Assembly (NCBI GenBank): GCA_963969345.1
Contig: OZ017768.1
Span: forward strand, 4,798,718 to 4,862,717
DNA from: Turbatrix aceti
Taxonomy: Eukaryota > Nematoda > Chromadorea > Rhabditida > Panagrolaimidae
Direction of reading: 5' to 3'
DNA: 64,000 nt
The translations under genes were made by a program, and so were the position numbers. This document shows positions 22,849-33,253 of the stretch, one piece after another. The stretch's first letter is position 1. Each line of letters opens with the position of its first letter. The notes under the pieces were generated by a model. It searched no databases, was not told where the DNA came from, and saw only the letters and a program-made list of their open reading frames with translations.

Positions 22849-24313
22849 TCAGTCTTTTCTTTCTTCAGTCGACTTGGAATTTCCAGCTTCGTGGTCTACC
22901 CGCGGATTTTCATGCTCCTGACGTGCCCTGAAATTTTTGGAATATTTTTTTGGCGTCAAAAAAATATTTTACTCACTTTTTAGCCTTCGATGGGCATCGC
23001 TTACGGTGCTTGGGGCAGTGGTGATGCCTGAGATGATGTCCGCATCGCTTCGGTCTCCGCGACAACGATCCGTGCTCCTCGCGAGACCTGAAACTGTGAA
23101 TTTAGCAAAAAACAGCATCAAGGCATTCAAAACGGCCCTTTTGCGCCAAAAAATGCATTTTTTTAAAATTTTATAAAAATTTGAAAAAAGCGTACAAAAA
23201 AGTACGATTTTCTTACTGTGCATTTTTTAAACCTTTTTTTAAATCATTTTTGTTTTTGTGAGCATCAAAAATTTTTTTTTTGACTGACAACAAAATTTTC
23301 TGTGTTTTGGACATTACAAAAAACACTCACCTGTGAGAATGAGCGTGTTGACCATCTCTGTCGTGTCCATTTCCGCGATTGGCGTCTTCATTAACAGCCC
23401 GCTGCTTCGAGTCATCGTAATCCCCAGGACCAGCTTCCCGTTGATACGACCGCCCAATTTCCTTCAGCTTCTGGTCAATGTCCTTCTGAAATTCAAAATT
23501 AAAAAAACCCAAGTTCAGCATTCACTCATCAGCCTACCGACCTGGAGAGGGATGGGAATCCGGGGAAAAAGAGTGCCGTGCCAGTCCAACTTGGTGAGCA
23601 TGGTGCGGACCATCTGGGCGATCGTCATCTTCCCGCCCCCGCCTGATTGTGGATCGATTTCCTCCTCGTCTTCCAGGTAAGGCGAAAACCATGGCCACAA
23701 ATCGGCAGGAGGCTGCGTGTAGCGGACGTACATGAATCCGATGCCACGGATGTAGACGGACTGCGTGCTGTTGATCATGGCTACCAGCTGTTTCCTGGTC
23801 AGTCTCAGCGTGAAGAGCTTGTACAGCAGACAAAATGCCGAACTGATGACTCCGCCGGCTCCGACGCCGCGTACCTAAAAATTATTGTAAAAAAAAATTC
23901 TTCTACTCAAAAAAAAGAGCAAAACAAAACCCACGCCACCACACATGCCAGACATGCCCTGGAGTCGTCGTGTTCCTCGCTCCCACGGCTCGAGATGAGA
24001 TACATCGTAAAAAATGTGTTCAGTAGCCTGCTGAAAAGTGGTGACCTCGCAGAGGATGTTTTTCGTGTAATTGCTCTGAACAATGTTTTCCAGAACCAGG
24101 TGATTGAGATTCATCGTTGTCGGACTGCCGTGGATTGGCAGCACGTTGTTGCGCTTTGTGATCTTCTACAAAGCAAAAAAAAGTCAAAATTGATGACAAA
24201 AAACTTTGCAGGCTCACCTGAATGTCGGGAATGGAGCTATCGCCTGCGTCGTCCTCGTACATCACCTCCGACGAAAAGCCCATCATATCGTGAAAACTGG
24301 AAGGCGCTTCCAT
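22849..24313 (-). CDS. PRPF38B: Pre-mRNA splicing factor 38B (PRP38 family)
   Basis: Six exons (24218-24313, 23935-24165, 23542-23874, 23331-23485, 22977-23087, 22849-22927) encode 334 residues. PRP38 proteins join the spliceosome as part of the tri-snRNP/B complex and are needed for its activation. The PRP38 domain runs from about residue 40 to 225, with family landmarks MNLNHLVLENI, GMCGGVRGVGAGG, FCLLYKLFTLRLTRKQ, YIRGIGFMYVRYTQPP and TLFPRIPIPLQ. After the domain comes a short basic His/Arg/Ser-rich tail (RRPKRCGHHLRHHH), much shorter than the RS tail of vertebrate PRPF38B. The ATG lies one base behind a TTCTGCAG acceptor. It is divergent from SEC13 with a 231-bp shared upstream region. 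Confidence 0.95.
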
Positions 24314-24544
24314 GCTGCAGAAGCACAAAAACAAAAAATACGGCGCGTTTGAATGGAACTCAAAGCAGCCAAATGCGCAATTTTAAAACCGAAAAAACGT
24401 TAACGCAGCACTTCGCATATTGCCAGCACGTTCAAGTGGTTTTATCGCGAATAAACACTTTTTGCGCATTTTCGCTCCGGATTTGAGTTGTTGGCGATTT
24501 TTCAATTTTCCTTAGGTGCTCACCTGAAGCAATCGTAACTCATC
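24314..24544. promoter_or_regulatory. Short divergent promoter region PRPF38B / SEC13
   Basis: 231 bp separate the two start codons, so both promoters must lie here or overlap. An acceptor-like TTTTCCTTAG lies ~33 nt before the SEC13 ATG. No TATA box was seen. Confidence 0.5.
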
Positions 24545-25629
24545 ATGGTTTCTATGCAAGCAAGAATCGAGACTTCGCATCGTGATATTGTGGTGAGTGA
24601 TTTTTGCGTCTTTGAGCTCGGTTTTTTACATTTTTTATACTTTTAGCATGACGCTCAGCTGAATTTCTACGGCAACCGCCTCGCCACGTGCTCGTCCGAT
24701 CGACTGGTCAAGATCTTCGAAGTCCGATCGAATGGCCAGTCTTTTCCGCTCGCTGAGCTCAACGGGCATGAAGGGCCTGTCTGGCAGGTCGCCTGGGCCC
24801 ATCCTCAGTACGAGAACACCATTGCTTCCTGCTCTCATGACAAGTAGGCATTTTTCAAACGTTTGCGGGCGTTTAACGATGCTGCTTTCAGGAAAGTCAT
24901 TGTCTGGCGCGAGATAAACGGAAAATGGCTCAAAGTATACGAATACAAGCAGCACAACGCGTCGGTCAACTCGATCGCCTTTGCACCACCCCAACTTGGC
25001 CTAATTTTTGCGTGCGGTTCTACAGACGGCTCGATTTCCATCGTGGAGTTCAGAAACGATATCTGGGTACCCATCAAGATCACAGATGCTCATTTGAACG
25101 TGAGTTGAGCTTTTTTTGCTGAATTTGTTTAGATTTTTAGGCCAATTTTTATTATTTTTAGGGTGTGAATTCAGTTTCCTGGGCCCCAGCTAAGGTACTG
25201 CAGACCATCAACGGAGTCACCGACTACGAACCCAAGCGTCTGGTTTCCGGCGGAAATGACCACTTTGTCAAGGTGTGGAAGTGCGACGAAGAAGCAGGAA
25301 AATTCGACCTCGACGTCGAGCTCAAACAACACGTCGACTGGGTGCGGGACGTGGCCTGGGCACCGCGGGACATCTTCGGTTTTACGTCCATTGCGTCGTG
25401 TGGCGTCGACCGACGACTCGTCGTCTGGAAGTGCAGCGACCTCGACAACAAACAATGGTCGTGCACGGTTCTCAAGACTTTTGATGACGTCATCTGGCAC
25501 GTGTCATGGAGTCTCTGCGCGACGATGCTCGCCGTCACCGGAGCAGACAACAAGCTCAGTCTCTGGCAGGAGAGAACCGTCAACAACTGGGCACAAATCA
25601 GCGAGGAGTCTGAAGAACGCGATGATTGA
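24545..25629 (+). CDS. SEC13: SEC13, COPII coat and nuclear pore WD40 protein
   Basis: Four exons (24545-24592, 24647-24843, 24892-25099, 25162-25629) encode 306 residues. SEC13 is a six-bladed WD40 propeller that pairs with SEC31 in the COPII cage, with the Nup107-160 nuclear pore complex, and with GATOR2. The sequence matches the family along its whole length. It begins MVS..., followed by [59 protein letters not shown], and [19 protein letters not shown] near the end. The C-terminus is acidic (SEESEERDD). The first four residues and the total length match metazoan SEC13, supporting the start. Confidence 0.97.
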
Positions 25630-25789
25630 CGCCCGTGCGCTGTGTTTTTTCTGTTTTTTTTTGCATGCATATTTGGTATCCTATCGAGAGTGAACGGTTC
25701 CCTGTCCTGATAAATGTGTTCGCTGGCGGCAGAGGAAGTTGTATACAATATTTCACTGACTTCGACGACGAAGTCGACAAGTTGGGAGT

Positions 25790-25868
25790 AGGGATGGCCG
25801 TTTTTTTGTTCTCGAACGAACATTATAAATTTTGTTCGATAAATCGAACGAACGCGAACATTTTTGTC
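25790..25868. repeat. hAT-like repeat end (left-end type)
   Basis: TAGGGATGGCCG at the edge followed by TTCG-rich inverted motifs (TTCGATAAATCGAACG) matches the ends of the TTCG family copies at 43,560 and 46,540. Its partner right end may be at 27,655-27,734. Confidence 0.5.
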
Positions 25869-26012
25869 AGTAGTAGTATGTAAAAAGTCTGGTAAAAAGT
25901 CGGTGCACCTTTTTTGCCCAAACTCGATTTTTACACTTTTTCACTATTTTAATGCACTAAATCATCAAGGCCGCGCTGAGTACATAGGGGAGTATTCTTC
26001 CAACGTGAGATC

Positions 26013-27203
26013 GGCACCCATAGCGCAGTCGGTATGCGCCTCGGCTAACACACTAAGGAGACAACCTCCCGACACGAAAGCGCGTGCGCACTTTTTCTTG
26101 TTTTTTCGAAAGTGATGTCTCTTTGTCGGCATTTCTTGCATATTCATATATTTTTCTTAGTTTTGCCATTCTCCATTCTTATCAAGCTCAGTCAGACGAT
26201 TCTATACCATTTTCAACTCAGGTTATAACTTGTCGGAGAAATCTGCTACATTGCGATGAAAATGCCTATTTTTTACCATTATTTTGGATCCGCTTTCAAA
26301 ATTCTGAACAGGAATTCACGTTTTCTCAATTTAGCGATCTGCCCCCTACCCATAACTCGGATTTCGGCCCATAGCGGAGTTTCTAGCGCCCCCAGCATTT
26401 ATGAAGAGGACGATTTTATTATGTCGCCTCTGACGTCTGTTGTCGAAATGATCCGAGTACATCGATATCGCTCCAAATGCATCTCAACCTACTAATTTGT
26501 TCCCCTAGGTGTCAAAAAACACAAAAATAAGCAATACTTCACTTCCAAAAGTAGGCTAAAAACGAGGCAGATCAATGGTAGAACAGGGAACATTGTGCGT
26601 GTTATGTGCGCGTAGTGTTCCCTAACGGTTTTGACGGTGTAAAATATATCACAGGTTTACGAGCTCCAACGTTGCGATGGTAGTTTACTTTTTTGTTTTT
26701 TAGCATCAGGGGGTTCAAATTAGTCAGGTATGGCACAATTGGTCTAAAAACTTTTTACTACAATGATTCCGGTGTCAGACGTCAGAGGCGACATAATAAA
26801 ATCGTCCTCTTCATAAATGCTGGGGGCGCTAGAAACTCCGCTATGGGCCGAAATCCGAGTTATGGGTAGGGGGCAGATCGCTAAATTGAGAAAACGTGAA
26901 TTCCTGTTCAGAATTTTGAAAGCGGATCCAAAATAATGGTAAAAAATAGGCATTTTCATCGCAATGTAGCAGATTTCTCCGACAAGTTATAACCTGAGTT
27001 GAAAATGGTATAGAATCGTCTGACTGAGCTTGATAAGAATGGAGAATGGCAAAACTAAGAAAAATATATGAATATGCAAGAAATGCCGACAAAGAGACAT
27101 CACTTTCGAAAAAGTGCGCACGCGCTTTCGTGTCGGGAGGTTGTCTCCTTAGTGTAACATGCTGAGAATATAGCAAGATACTGGTTCAATTCCTGAGGGT
27201 GCC
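26013..27203 (+). pseudogene. tRNA-like gene split by a mobile element
   Basis: Bases 26013-26050 and 27160-27203 together form an 82-nt sequence with tRNA features. The 7-bp acceptor GGCACCC pairs perfectly with GGGTGCC at the end. An A-box-like TAGCGCAGTCGG has GCGC pairing in the D arm. The anticodon stem TCGGC/GCTGA is followed by a long variable arm and a B-box-like GGTTCAATTCC. The length and variable arm fit a class II (Leu/Ser) tRNA. The anticodon loop comes out one base short and the T stem has two mismatches, so it may already have been a pseudogene. A 1.1 kb element interrupts it in the anticodon loop. tRNAscan or a covariance search would settle it. Confidence 0.55.
26051..27154. 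mobile_element. 1.1 kb fold-back element with CACTA ends and TAACA target duplication
   Basis: The element begins CACTAAGGAGACAACC and ends with its exact complement. The inverted arms (26051-26439 and 26776-27154) are almost identical over ~380 bp; the left arm has a ~10-nt insertion near 26,093-26,103. A 336-bp AT-rich centre separates them. TAACA flanks both sides (26046-26050 and 27155-27159). It encodes no transposase; the two identical 60-codon frames in the arms are by-products of the inverted repeat. The CACTA termini point to the CACTA/Chapaev-Mirage group of DNA transposons, an inference from end sequence only. Near-identity of the arms means recent origin or arm conversion. Confidence 0.8.
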
Positions 27204-27310
27204 GCATATTTTTGCCTTTTTTGTTTTACTTATTATTTTGGTTTTCACAGTCACAGAAAGCCAAGAAGTGGAAAGTAGAAGCGTTTAACACAAGTTTTGT
27301 TTTTTATTAA

Positions 27311-27660
27311 ATGACTACTTTTGGTCTCCGAAAAGACCTAAAGCCATTAACCAATCTAGATCTCCTTGAGCTTGTAAAAGTACTTGAAATCAAGAATTTC
27401 CGTGGAGTATTCATGCGAGACACTTTACCACCACAAGGAATTGGAGAAAGAGAAGTTGGAATTGTAAATTTAGATTCTTCTAAAGGTAAAGGTACTCATT
27501 GGGTTTGTTATAACAAAAATAGGAAAACAATTTATTACTTTGATTCTTTTGGGTTAGATCCACCACTAGAACTTCAACAGTATCTCAAGAGTAGAAATAA
27601 AAAAGATAAAATAGAGCTTTCAACATTCCAAATTCAAGAATTTGGAAGCAAATCTGTTCT
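27311..27660 (+). pseudogene. Adenain-like cysteine protease fragment (Polinton/adintovirus type)
   Basis: An open frame of about 115 codons resembles the N-terminal two thirds of the adenovirus-type (C5) cysteine proteases carried by Polintons/Mavericks and adintoviruses. Visible landmarks are GTHWVCY with the catalytic His, and the YYFDSFGLDPP block with the catalytic Asp region, at residues 60-85. The region that should hold the catalytic Cys is absent, because the frame runs into a TTCG repeat near 27,655. Codons are AT-rich (AAA, TTT, GAA), unlike the GC-ended codons of the surrounding genes. It lies just beyond the fold-back element. No capsid, polymerase B or integrase frames are seen nearby, so this is a lone broken remnant. 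Confidence 0.65.
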
Positions 27661-27734
27661 CGAACAAACACGAACGCAAAAATTTGAATTTGTTCGCGAA
27701 CGAACTCGAATGAACACGGACTTTCGCCCCTCCC
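27655..27734. repeat. hAT-like repeat end (right-end type)
   Basis: TTCG-rich sequence ending CTTTCGCCCCTCCCTG has the same terminus as the copies at 42,866, 45,792 and 60,394. It truncates the protease frame. Confidence 0.55.
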
Positions 27735-28985
27735 TGGTCGGAACTGTTTAGAAAAAATTGTACTTTTTTTTGGCGTAAAATTCCCTGTTATCGTCAATTT
27801 TGAGTATTTCTTGTTCAAAATTCATAAATGTTAGAAATTTCATACGTTTGGATTCTTATGCGTTTTCTAGAAAAAAATATTTTTATGCAGCCGAATTTTT
27901 GTCATAATGAATCTATTCTGAATCAAAATTCGAAAGTCGGCGTCAATTTTTCTCCAAATTTGAACCCTCGTTGTGTAAAATTTTTTGAATTCCTTTTTTG
28001 TAGTCTGGAAGGCATGTCATGCCGTGACTGCCCGGCGGCGGGCAAAAAGCGGCACCCTTACGTGCCTTAGCTGTCTGCGGGGGCGAAATCTCCCCTCTCG
28101 CAAGTGTTGCCGTGTTTTTTGTACACATAACCTGTGGCTTCGAATTCGCAGTCGTCCTTTTTCGTCACTAACGAAGTTTCGGTCGATTTGAAAACCTCGT
28201 TCGTCATTTTTTCTGCTCTGAAAACGGCATTTTCTTCTTCGACCCATCTTTTTTTTTTGCCCGACGCTGTTCCAGGCCTGAGACTGCGCCGATTGACTCG
28301 AGGAAGAGGCGTCCGTCATCCCCGGCAGGCTGCTGCCAGTCTCGGCATGTCCCTCAGGGGCATGCATGCATCTCGTGTACGTTGCCCTCATTTTTTCCCA
28401 CCATACGAGTAGTGGTCGGACTTGCCGGACTCCCCGTCGGCGCCGGCGGCGGCCGCGGCCGGCATCAGTCGCAAAAAAACCGCCGGATGGCTCTTCGCGA
28501 CTGGACTTTTTTTGTTCCCAAGTTTGTTTGCATTGATAAAGGCATGCAGGAGGAAACAAAACCAAGTCAGTCCGCTGCCGATTGCTCATGGAACTGGGCA
28601 GCGTAGCGTGTGCGACGATGCGAAATTTGGCGGTTTCTGCCCCGTCTTGACGTGTCTCGCCGCTCGAATCATTTTTTCTACATTCCAGAAAAAATTCTTT
28701 GAACGACGCGCACAGACTTTTTTTAGGCTTCCAGTTTGCCAGGCAGCTTTGTAACGTATTCTGTCCAAAAGATCCCATTTTTCTTTGTTTTATCGTTTTT
28801 TTTCCAAGCTTTTGATTGACATGTATGCATTCACGCGTAAGTATTGTTCGTCAAACAAACAAACGCGTGCTTGTTCGCCAAAAATTAGCAAACCTTGCTG
28901 AATTTTTGAGGCCAGAAAAACATAACACCGTTGTGCCAAGGCATCTGCGCACGTGCCTGTGTGCTTCGCAACCACCAGGACCACC
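27735..28985. other. Gene-free region upstream of GPCPD1
   Basis: The first ~200 bp are AT-rich, with a short match on the opposite strand to the GACTC-rich family (around 27,795-27,830). From 28,000 to 28,980 the sequence is GC-richer with long opposing frames of low-complexity Arg/Ser composition that look spurious. This should include the GPCPD1 promoter and 5'UTR. Confidence 0.5.
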
Positions 28986-31900
28986 ATGACGTCCAGTTCG
29001 GGGCCGCCGTTCCCGGTCGTGACCTTTGTCGTGCAGGCAGACAAAATCAGACCCTGGGAATTGCTCTTCGTCGTCGGCAATCGGTCGAAACTCGGCAACT
29101 GGAACCCCGCTGGTGCCGTTGAGCTTATTCCCGACGATTCAGGGTTCGTTTTTACCGATTCTGCAGTGCAGTCATAATTATTTTCACGGGCCATTTTCAG
29201 ACGCATCTGGCGAGGCAGCATCACCGATGACGCTCCTCATACCACTGGAAGGCCTCTATTTTACCGCTACTTTGTGGGCTACTACCTACAAGCTGACTCT
29301 GACCCGGCGTCCAAGATTCGCATCATCACGTCCTATGAATCGCAGTTGCTTCCCCGCTCGCAGGTCAATTTTCACGTCAAGGAAACGTGCGACGTCTACG
29401 GATCTTACAGTAAGTTTTACACATTCGTGCTGAGACCAGTTTGGCTTATGCATTCGTTTCGAGACAATTCTAATTGTCTGATGCTTTCGTGTCGAGACCA
29501 TTCTGATTGCCTGGTGCTTTCGTGTCGAGACAATTCGCATTTTGTTGATCTGCCATTTCTTTTATTGGGGTCTCTGATTTATGGTTGCCAACGTTTTTGG
29601 GCCAAAACAGCAGTCGGGAAAAAGGAATCTGTATCGATTCACATTGTCCTCCTTTGCAGATGCAAAAAGCAGGATATCTCTGGGTCCTCTCAGCCATCCG
29701 CTTCAGAATGAAATGTTTTTTCGACTCCACGGAAATGCCCTTAAATTTTTCAAGGAGCGGTACAACAAACGACCGTACTACATCAAAATGGTGGCCTTTG
29801 ACGTCAGGCGGAAGGAGGTACGTTTTTTACGACGGCGCAACCCTTTTTTTGCCTCTCCGGGCATTTGTCAGAGAAATTTGAAATTGACCCAATTATGACA
29901 GCTTGGAATAGTGCAAAAGTTAATGATGACTCGTAATTTGAACAGGAAGTCAATTACAAAGCCATGACAAATCACGGCCGAGTTCTGTGGCGCATGTCGT
30001 CCGTCTACAACGCATGCGTAATTTTTTTATCATAATTTTGTTGTCGGTCGCATCGCTTTTTTGTCGTTTGTTGTTTGTTGATGTCGATTTGGCGGCATTG
30101 TTCGTTCGCCGGGGTCCCACCAAGCCGTTGCTGCATTGCAGGGAGGCAGCATTGATGACGACGAACCCGAGCAGCCCAAGGACGCCTTTCCCATGCTACC
30201 GAGTTTCTCATCTACCGAAACCACGGTCAGTAACTTTTTGAGGCGAGGAAACAATTTATTGAGGGAATTTTAGGATCTCTTCGGCAAGCAGACATCATTC
30301 CACGACCAGGGACCCCACGGAGTGCCTTTTCAAAACGATCTCGGGTACATTGTCTTCCGCACGACGTCAATTGCTCCGGAGCATCTGGCTTTCCGTGTTG
30401 AATTCTCGGTGGACCGATCGGTTTGCCCCGCGAAGCAGCCCGGCAACAAAAAGACGGGAATCGAGCGTGTTGCCATCGCCTACGTCATGCCATCTAGCCT
30501 GACGGACTCGTTTGGCATCACAGGGGTGCCGATTTTGGCTATGAACCAGCAGCCTCTTGGCGAACTTATCGGTAAGTCCTCTCGCATAATCTTAGATTTT
30601 TTTGATTAAAAATGCGCAAAGTTTTGTTCTCTCGAGAGGAAAATCGAAAAATTGGGTTATCCACGTTTTTTTTCGTCTTGGATAACGGTTTCTAAAAAAC
30701 TTTTTGGCTTAATTTTAAAAATGTTATTTGCATTTTTCTCGTCAAATAACATCAGTTTTGACAGCGTTTATCCAATTTTTTCTCAATGTTTTTCGTTTTA
30801 TCCGTTCGGAAAATTTTATATTTTATTTTGTTTGCAAACGATCGCGAACAAATGAATTTAAGAAAAATCTGTTCGCGAACAAATACGAACAAAAAAAATC
30901 AATTTTTTTTACAAACAAGCGCGAACGTTCACCCAACCATGATCCAAATCGCGGATTTTTTCAGTGGACTACCTCTTCATCCGGGCACCGGTGCCATTTA
31001 TCCCTCCAAATCTCGAGGTGTCCTACGCCCGTCACTGGAAGCGGCGAAAGGCCGTCGAAGTCGGTCACCGTGGGATGGGCAACTCATACACCAAATTCTC
31101 AGCTTCGCGTGAAAATACGATCAACTCGCTGAATAAAGCCGCTCGAAACGGCGCGGATTACGTCGAATTTGACGTGCAACTCACCAAAGACAAGATACCG
31201 GTCATCTACCATGATTTCCACGTACTCGTCTCGGTGGCGATGAAGCACAACGGGTCGTCAAACAGTCTGTCTTCCAGTGGCGAGTACACGACGGCCGATG
31301 GCGAACAGCCTGACAGCCACGAACTCGCGATCAAAGATCTCAAATTGCAGCAGCTTCGATTGCTCCATGTAAGTTTGGATTGGACTGGCGATTTGAAATT
31401 TGTGGCGCGACTTTTTCAGCTGAGCCACAGCAATGCAACCGCGAACAGGGACAAGCTCCAGGTGACCGCGGACGCGACAGAAACCTTTGAAAATCAGCCC
31501 TTTCCCACGCTGGTTGACGTCCTCCAGCACGTGGACTCCGACGCTGGCTTCAATATTGAAGTCAAGTACCCCATGATGCAGAAGAACGGCGTTCACGAGT
31601 GCGAGAATTACCAGGAACGTAATACCTACGTCGATCGTATCCTGTCTGACATCTTTGCATTCGCGGGAAAGCGCCGGATTCTGTTCTCTAGCTTCGACCC
31701 GGATATTTGTTCTATGTGAGTTCTGTTGGGTTTTGGCACGAAAAAAAATCTAAAGAAGGCTGACAAGTGTCTTACAACGAAAAATACGGCTTATTTTGAA
31801 AGAATTTTTTGTTTTTTGCCATTTTGCGCTTATTTTGGGCGATTTTACGGCTCTGTTGCCAACATTTTTTCACTGTCAGTGATAAGGAAAAAACCATTAC

Positions 31901-32726
31901 AAAATGCTAAATTTTTTGAACGTTTTTTTATTATTTTGCGTTTTTTGCCTATTTGGGCTATTTTTGAACGATTTTACTTGTTTGACGCGAAAATTATGAT
32001 AGTTTTGTCGGGTACGTAAAATTTACTCCCCTGAACCCCATTTTGCAGGATTTCACTAAAGCAAAACAAGTACCCCGTGCTCTTCCTTTGCGTCGGCGTG
32101 ACGACCCGCTACGTGCCTTTCCTGGACCTGAGATGTTCGACGAGCGAGGTGGCCGTCAACTACGCCGCGAGTCTGAACCTCCTCGTTAGTTACAACTTGA
32201 TCAGTCTTTGCATACGATTTTTGATTATTTACTCATTTTGCAGGGCGTCAATTTCCACTCCGAAGAGTTGCTCCGCGACACGACGAGTCTCGAACGCGCC
32301 AAGGAGCTTGGTCTCGTGTCGTTTGTCTGGGGCGACGACCTGGACCTGCGCGAAAACGTCGAAAAGATGCGCCAGCTCGGTCTCAACGGAATTATCTACG
32401 ACAAAATCGGTGAACTCGTAGCACGTTCCAACATTTTCACCGTTGAGCGCCGGGCGCGGTCGGATCTCTTCGGGTCCCCGTCGTCGGGGCGGACTTCGAG
32501 GCTTGGCTCATTGAACCATACGCCTTCGGGCCGACAGATTCTGCCTCATGCTGTCTGCAGTCTGGACATTTCCATCTCCAGACAGAAAAAACGGGAAAAC
32601 GGTCATTTTGATCCCGCCTCCCCGTGTTCGACTTCCAGCGAGGATAGCTCTTCGTCGCCTTCGAACTCTTCAAATTCGAAATCGCCTATGCACTCAAGAT
32701 CCATTAAGGGCAGCCATGAGTATTAG
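28986..32726 (+). CDS. GPCPD1: Glycerophosphocholine phosphodiesterase GPCPD1 (CBM20 + GDPD)
   Basis: Ten exons (28986-29143, 29201-29409, 29660-29817, 29946-30017, 30142-30225, 30274-30571, 30965-31368, 31420-31715, 32049-32184, 32244-32726) encode 765 residues. The enzyme hydrolyses glycero-3-phosphocholine to glycerol-3-phosphate and choline in the cytosol. An N-terminal CBM20 starch/glycogen-binding domain is visible ([16 protein letters not shown], residues 20-35). The GDPD barrel starts near residue 350 with [27 protein letters not shown] and VIYHDFH, giving the catalytic HR..E.D..H set. It continues through [37 protein letters not shown] and [10 protein letters not shown]. The Ser-rich C-terminal tail is longer than in the 672-residue human protein. 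AATAAA follows at about 32,743. Confidence 0.96.
29421..29540. repeat. 33-bp minisatellite in GPCPD1 intron 2
   Basis: Three units of about 33 bp built on ATGCTTTCGTGTCGAGAC repeat between 29,448 and 29,540, with a more diverged unit just before. Confidence 0.7.
30740..30950. repeat. TTCG-rich hAT-like repeat in GPCPD1 intron 6
   Basis: Contains GTTCGCGAACAAATACGAAC and the family's inner AAATAACATCAGTTTTGACAGCG region. The right end GAACGTTCACCCAACCATG is close to the family terminus. Confidence 0.55.
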
Positions 32727-32779
32727 CGTCTCTCTGTATCTACAATAAATCCATTATACAGGTATGCTCGTAAAAAATT

Positions 32780-33175
32780 GATGCAACGAGCTATCATTAT
32801 GAAATTTTGCAAAAATCAGTTTTGTCAAAATGAAACAGTCCAAACAGAATTTTAGGGAAACCTGGCAAATAATTTTTTTTTGGGGCTAGGGATGCCAAAA
32901 ATCGCATTTTTCAAAATTTTTTCCCGCATTAAAATCTATCAAAAATGGGATTTGAAAAACATTAATTATGTCAAAAAAATCGAAAAAAATTAATTAGGTA
33001 ACTTTGGCATTTTTTTGAGGTTAGACTTTTCATTTTTTTCATTTTCTAAGTATTTTTCATCGAAAACAGTGTCAAATAATAGTTTCATAGGTTTTCGGTT
33101 CAGAAAATTCTATTTGGCACTGTTTCATTTTGATGAGGGCTGATTTTTGCCAAAATTTCATAAGCTCGTTGTATC
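32780..33175. repeat. 396-bp palindromic element between convergent genes
   Basis: The left end GATGCAACGAGCTATCATTATG and the right end, read in reverse, GATACAACGAGCTTATG mirror each other. The arms share AAATTTTG(G)CAAAAATCAG and TCAAAATGAAACAGT. It is distinct from the intron palindrome family. It sits between the 3' ends of GPCPD1 and PARP. Confidence 0.7.
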
Positions 33176-33253
33176 ATAAAGAAAAGTCCATAGAAGACCA
33201 AGTTTATCGCATGACACAAAAAATTATACAAAAAGAATGATCGTAGTCATCAA

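Noticed and set aside
26256..26959. Identical 60-codon frames in both arms of the fold-back element
   Set aside because: They are the same DNA read from each inverted arm; identity comes from the repeat, not from coding constraint.
28017..28778. 253-codon open frame on the minus strand upstream of GPCPD1
   Set aside because: Composition is Arg/Ser/Gln low-complexity, no domain pattern, overlapped by equally long frames on the other strand; typical of a GC-rich non-coding stretch.
29448..29540. CRISPR-like spaced repeats in the GPCPD1 intron
   Set aside because: Only three contiguous 33-bp units with no spacers; a simple minisatellite in a eukaryotic intron.
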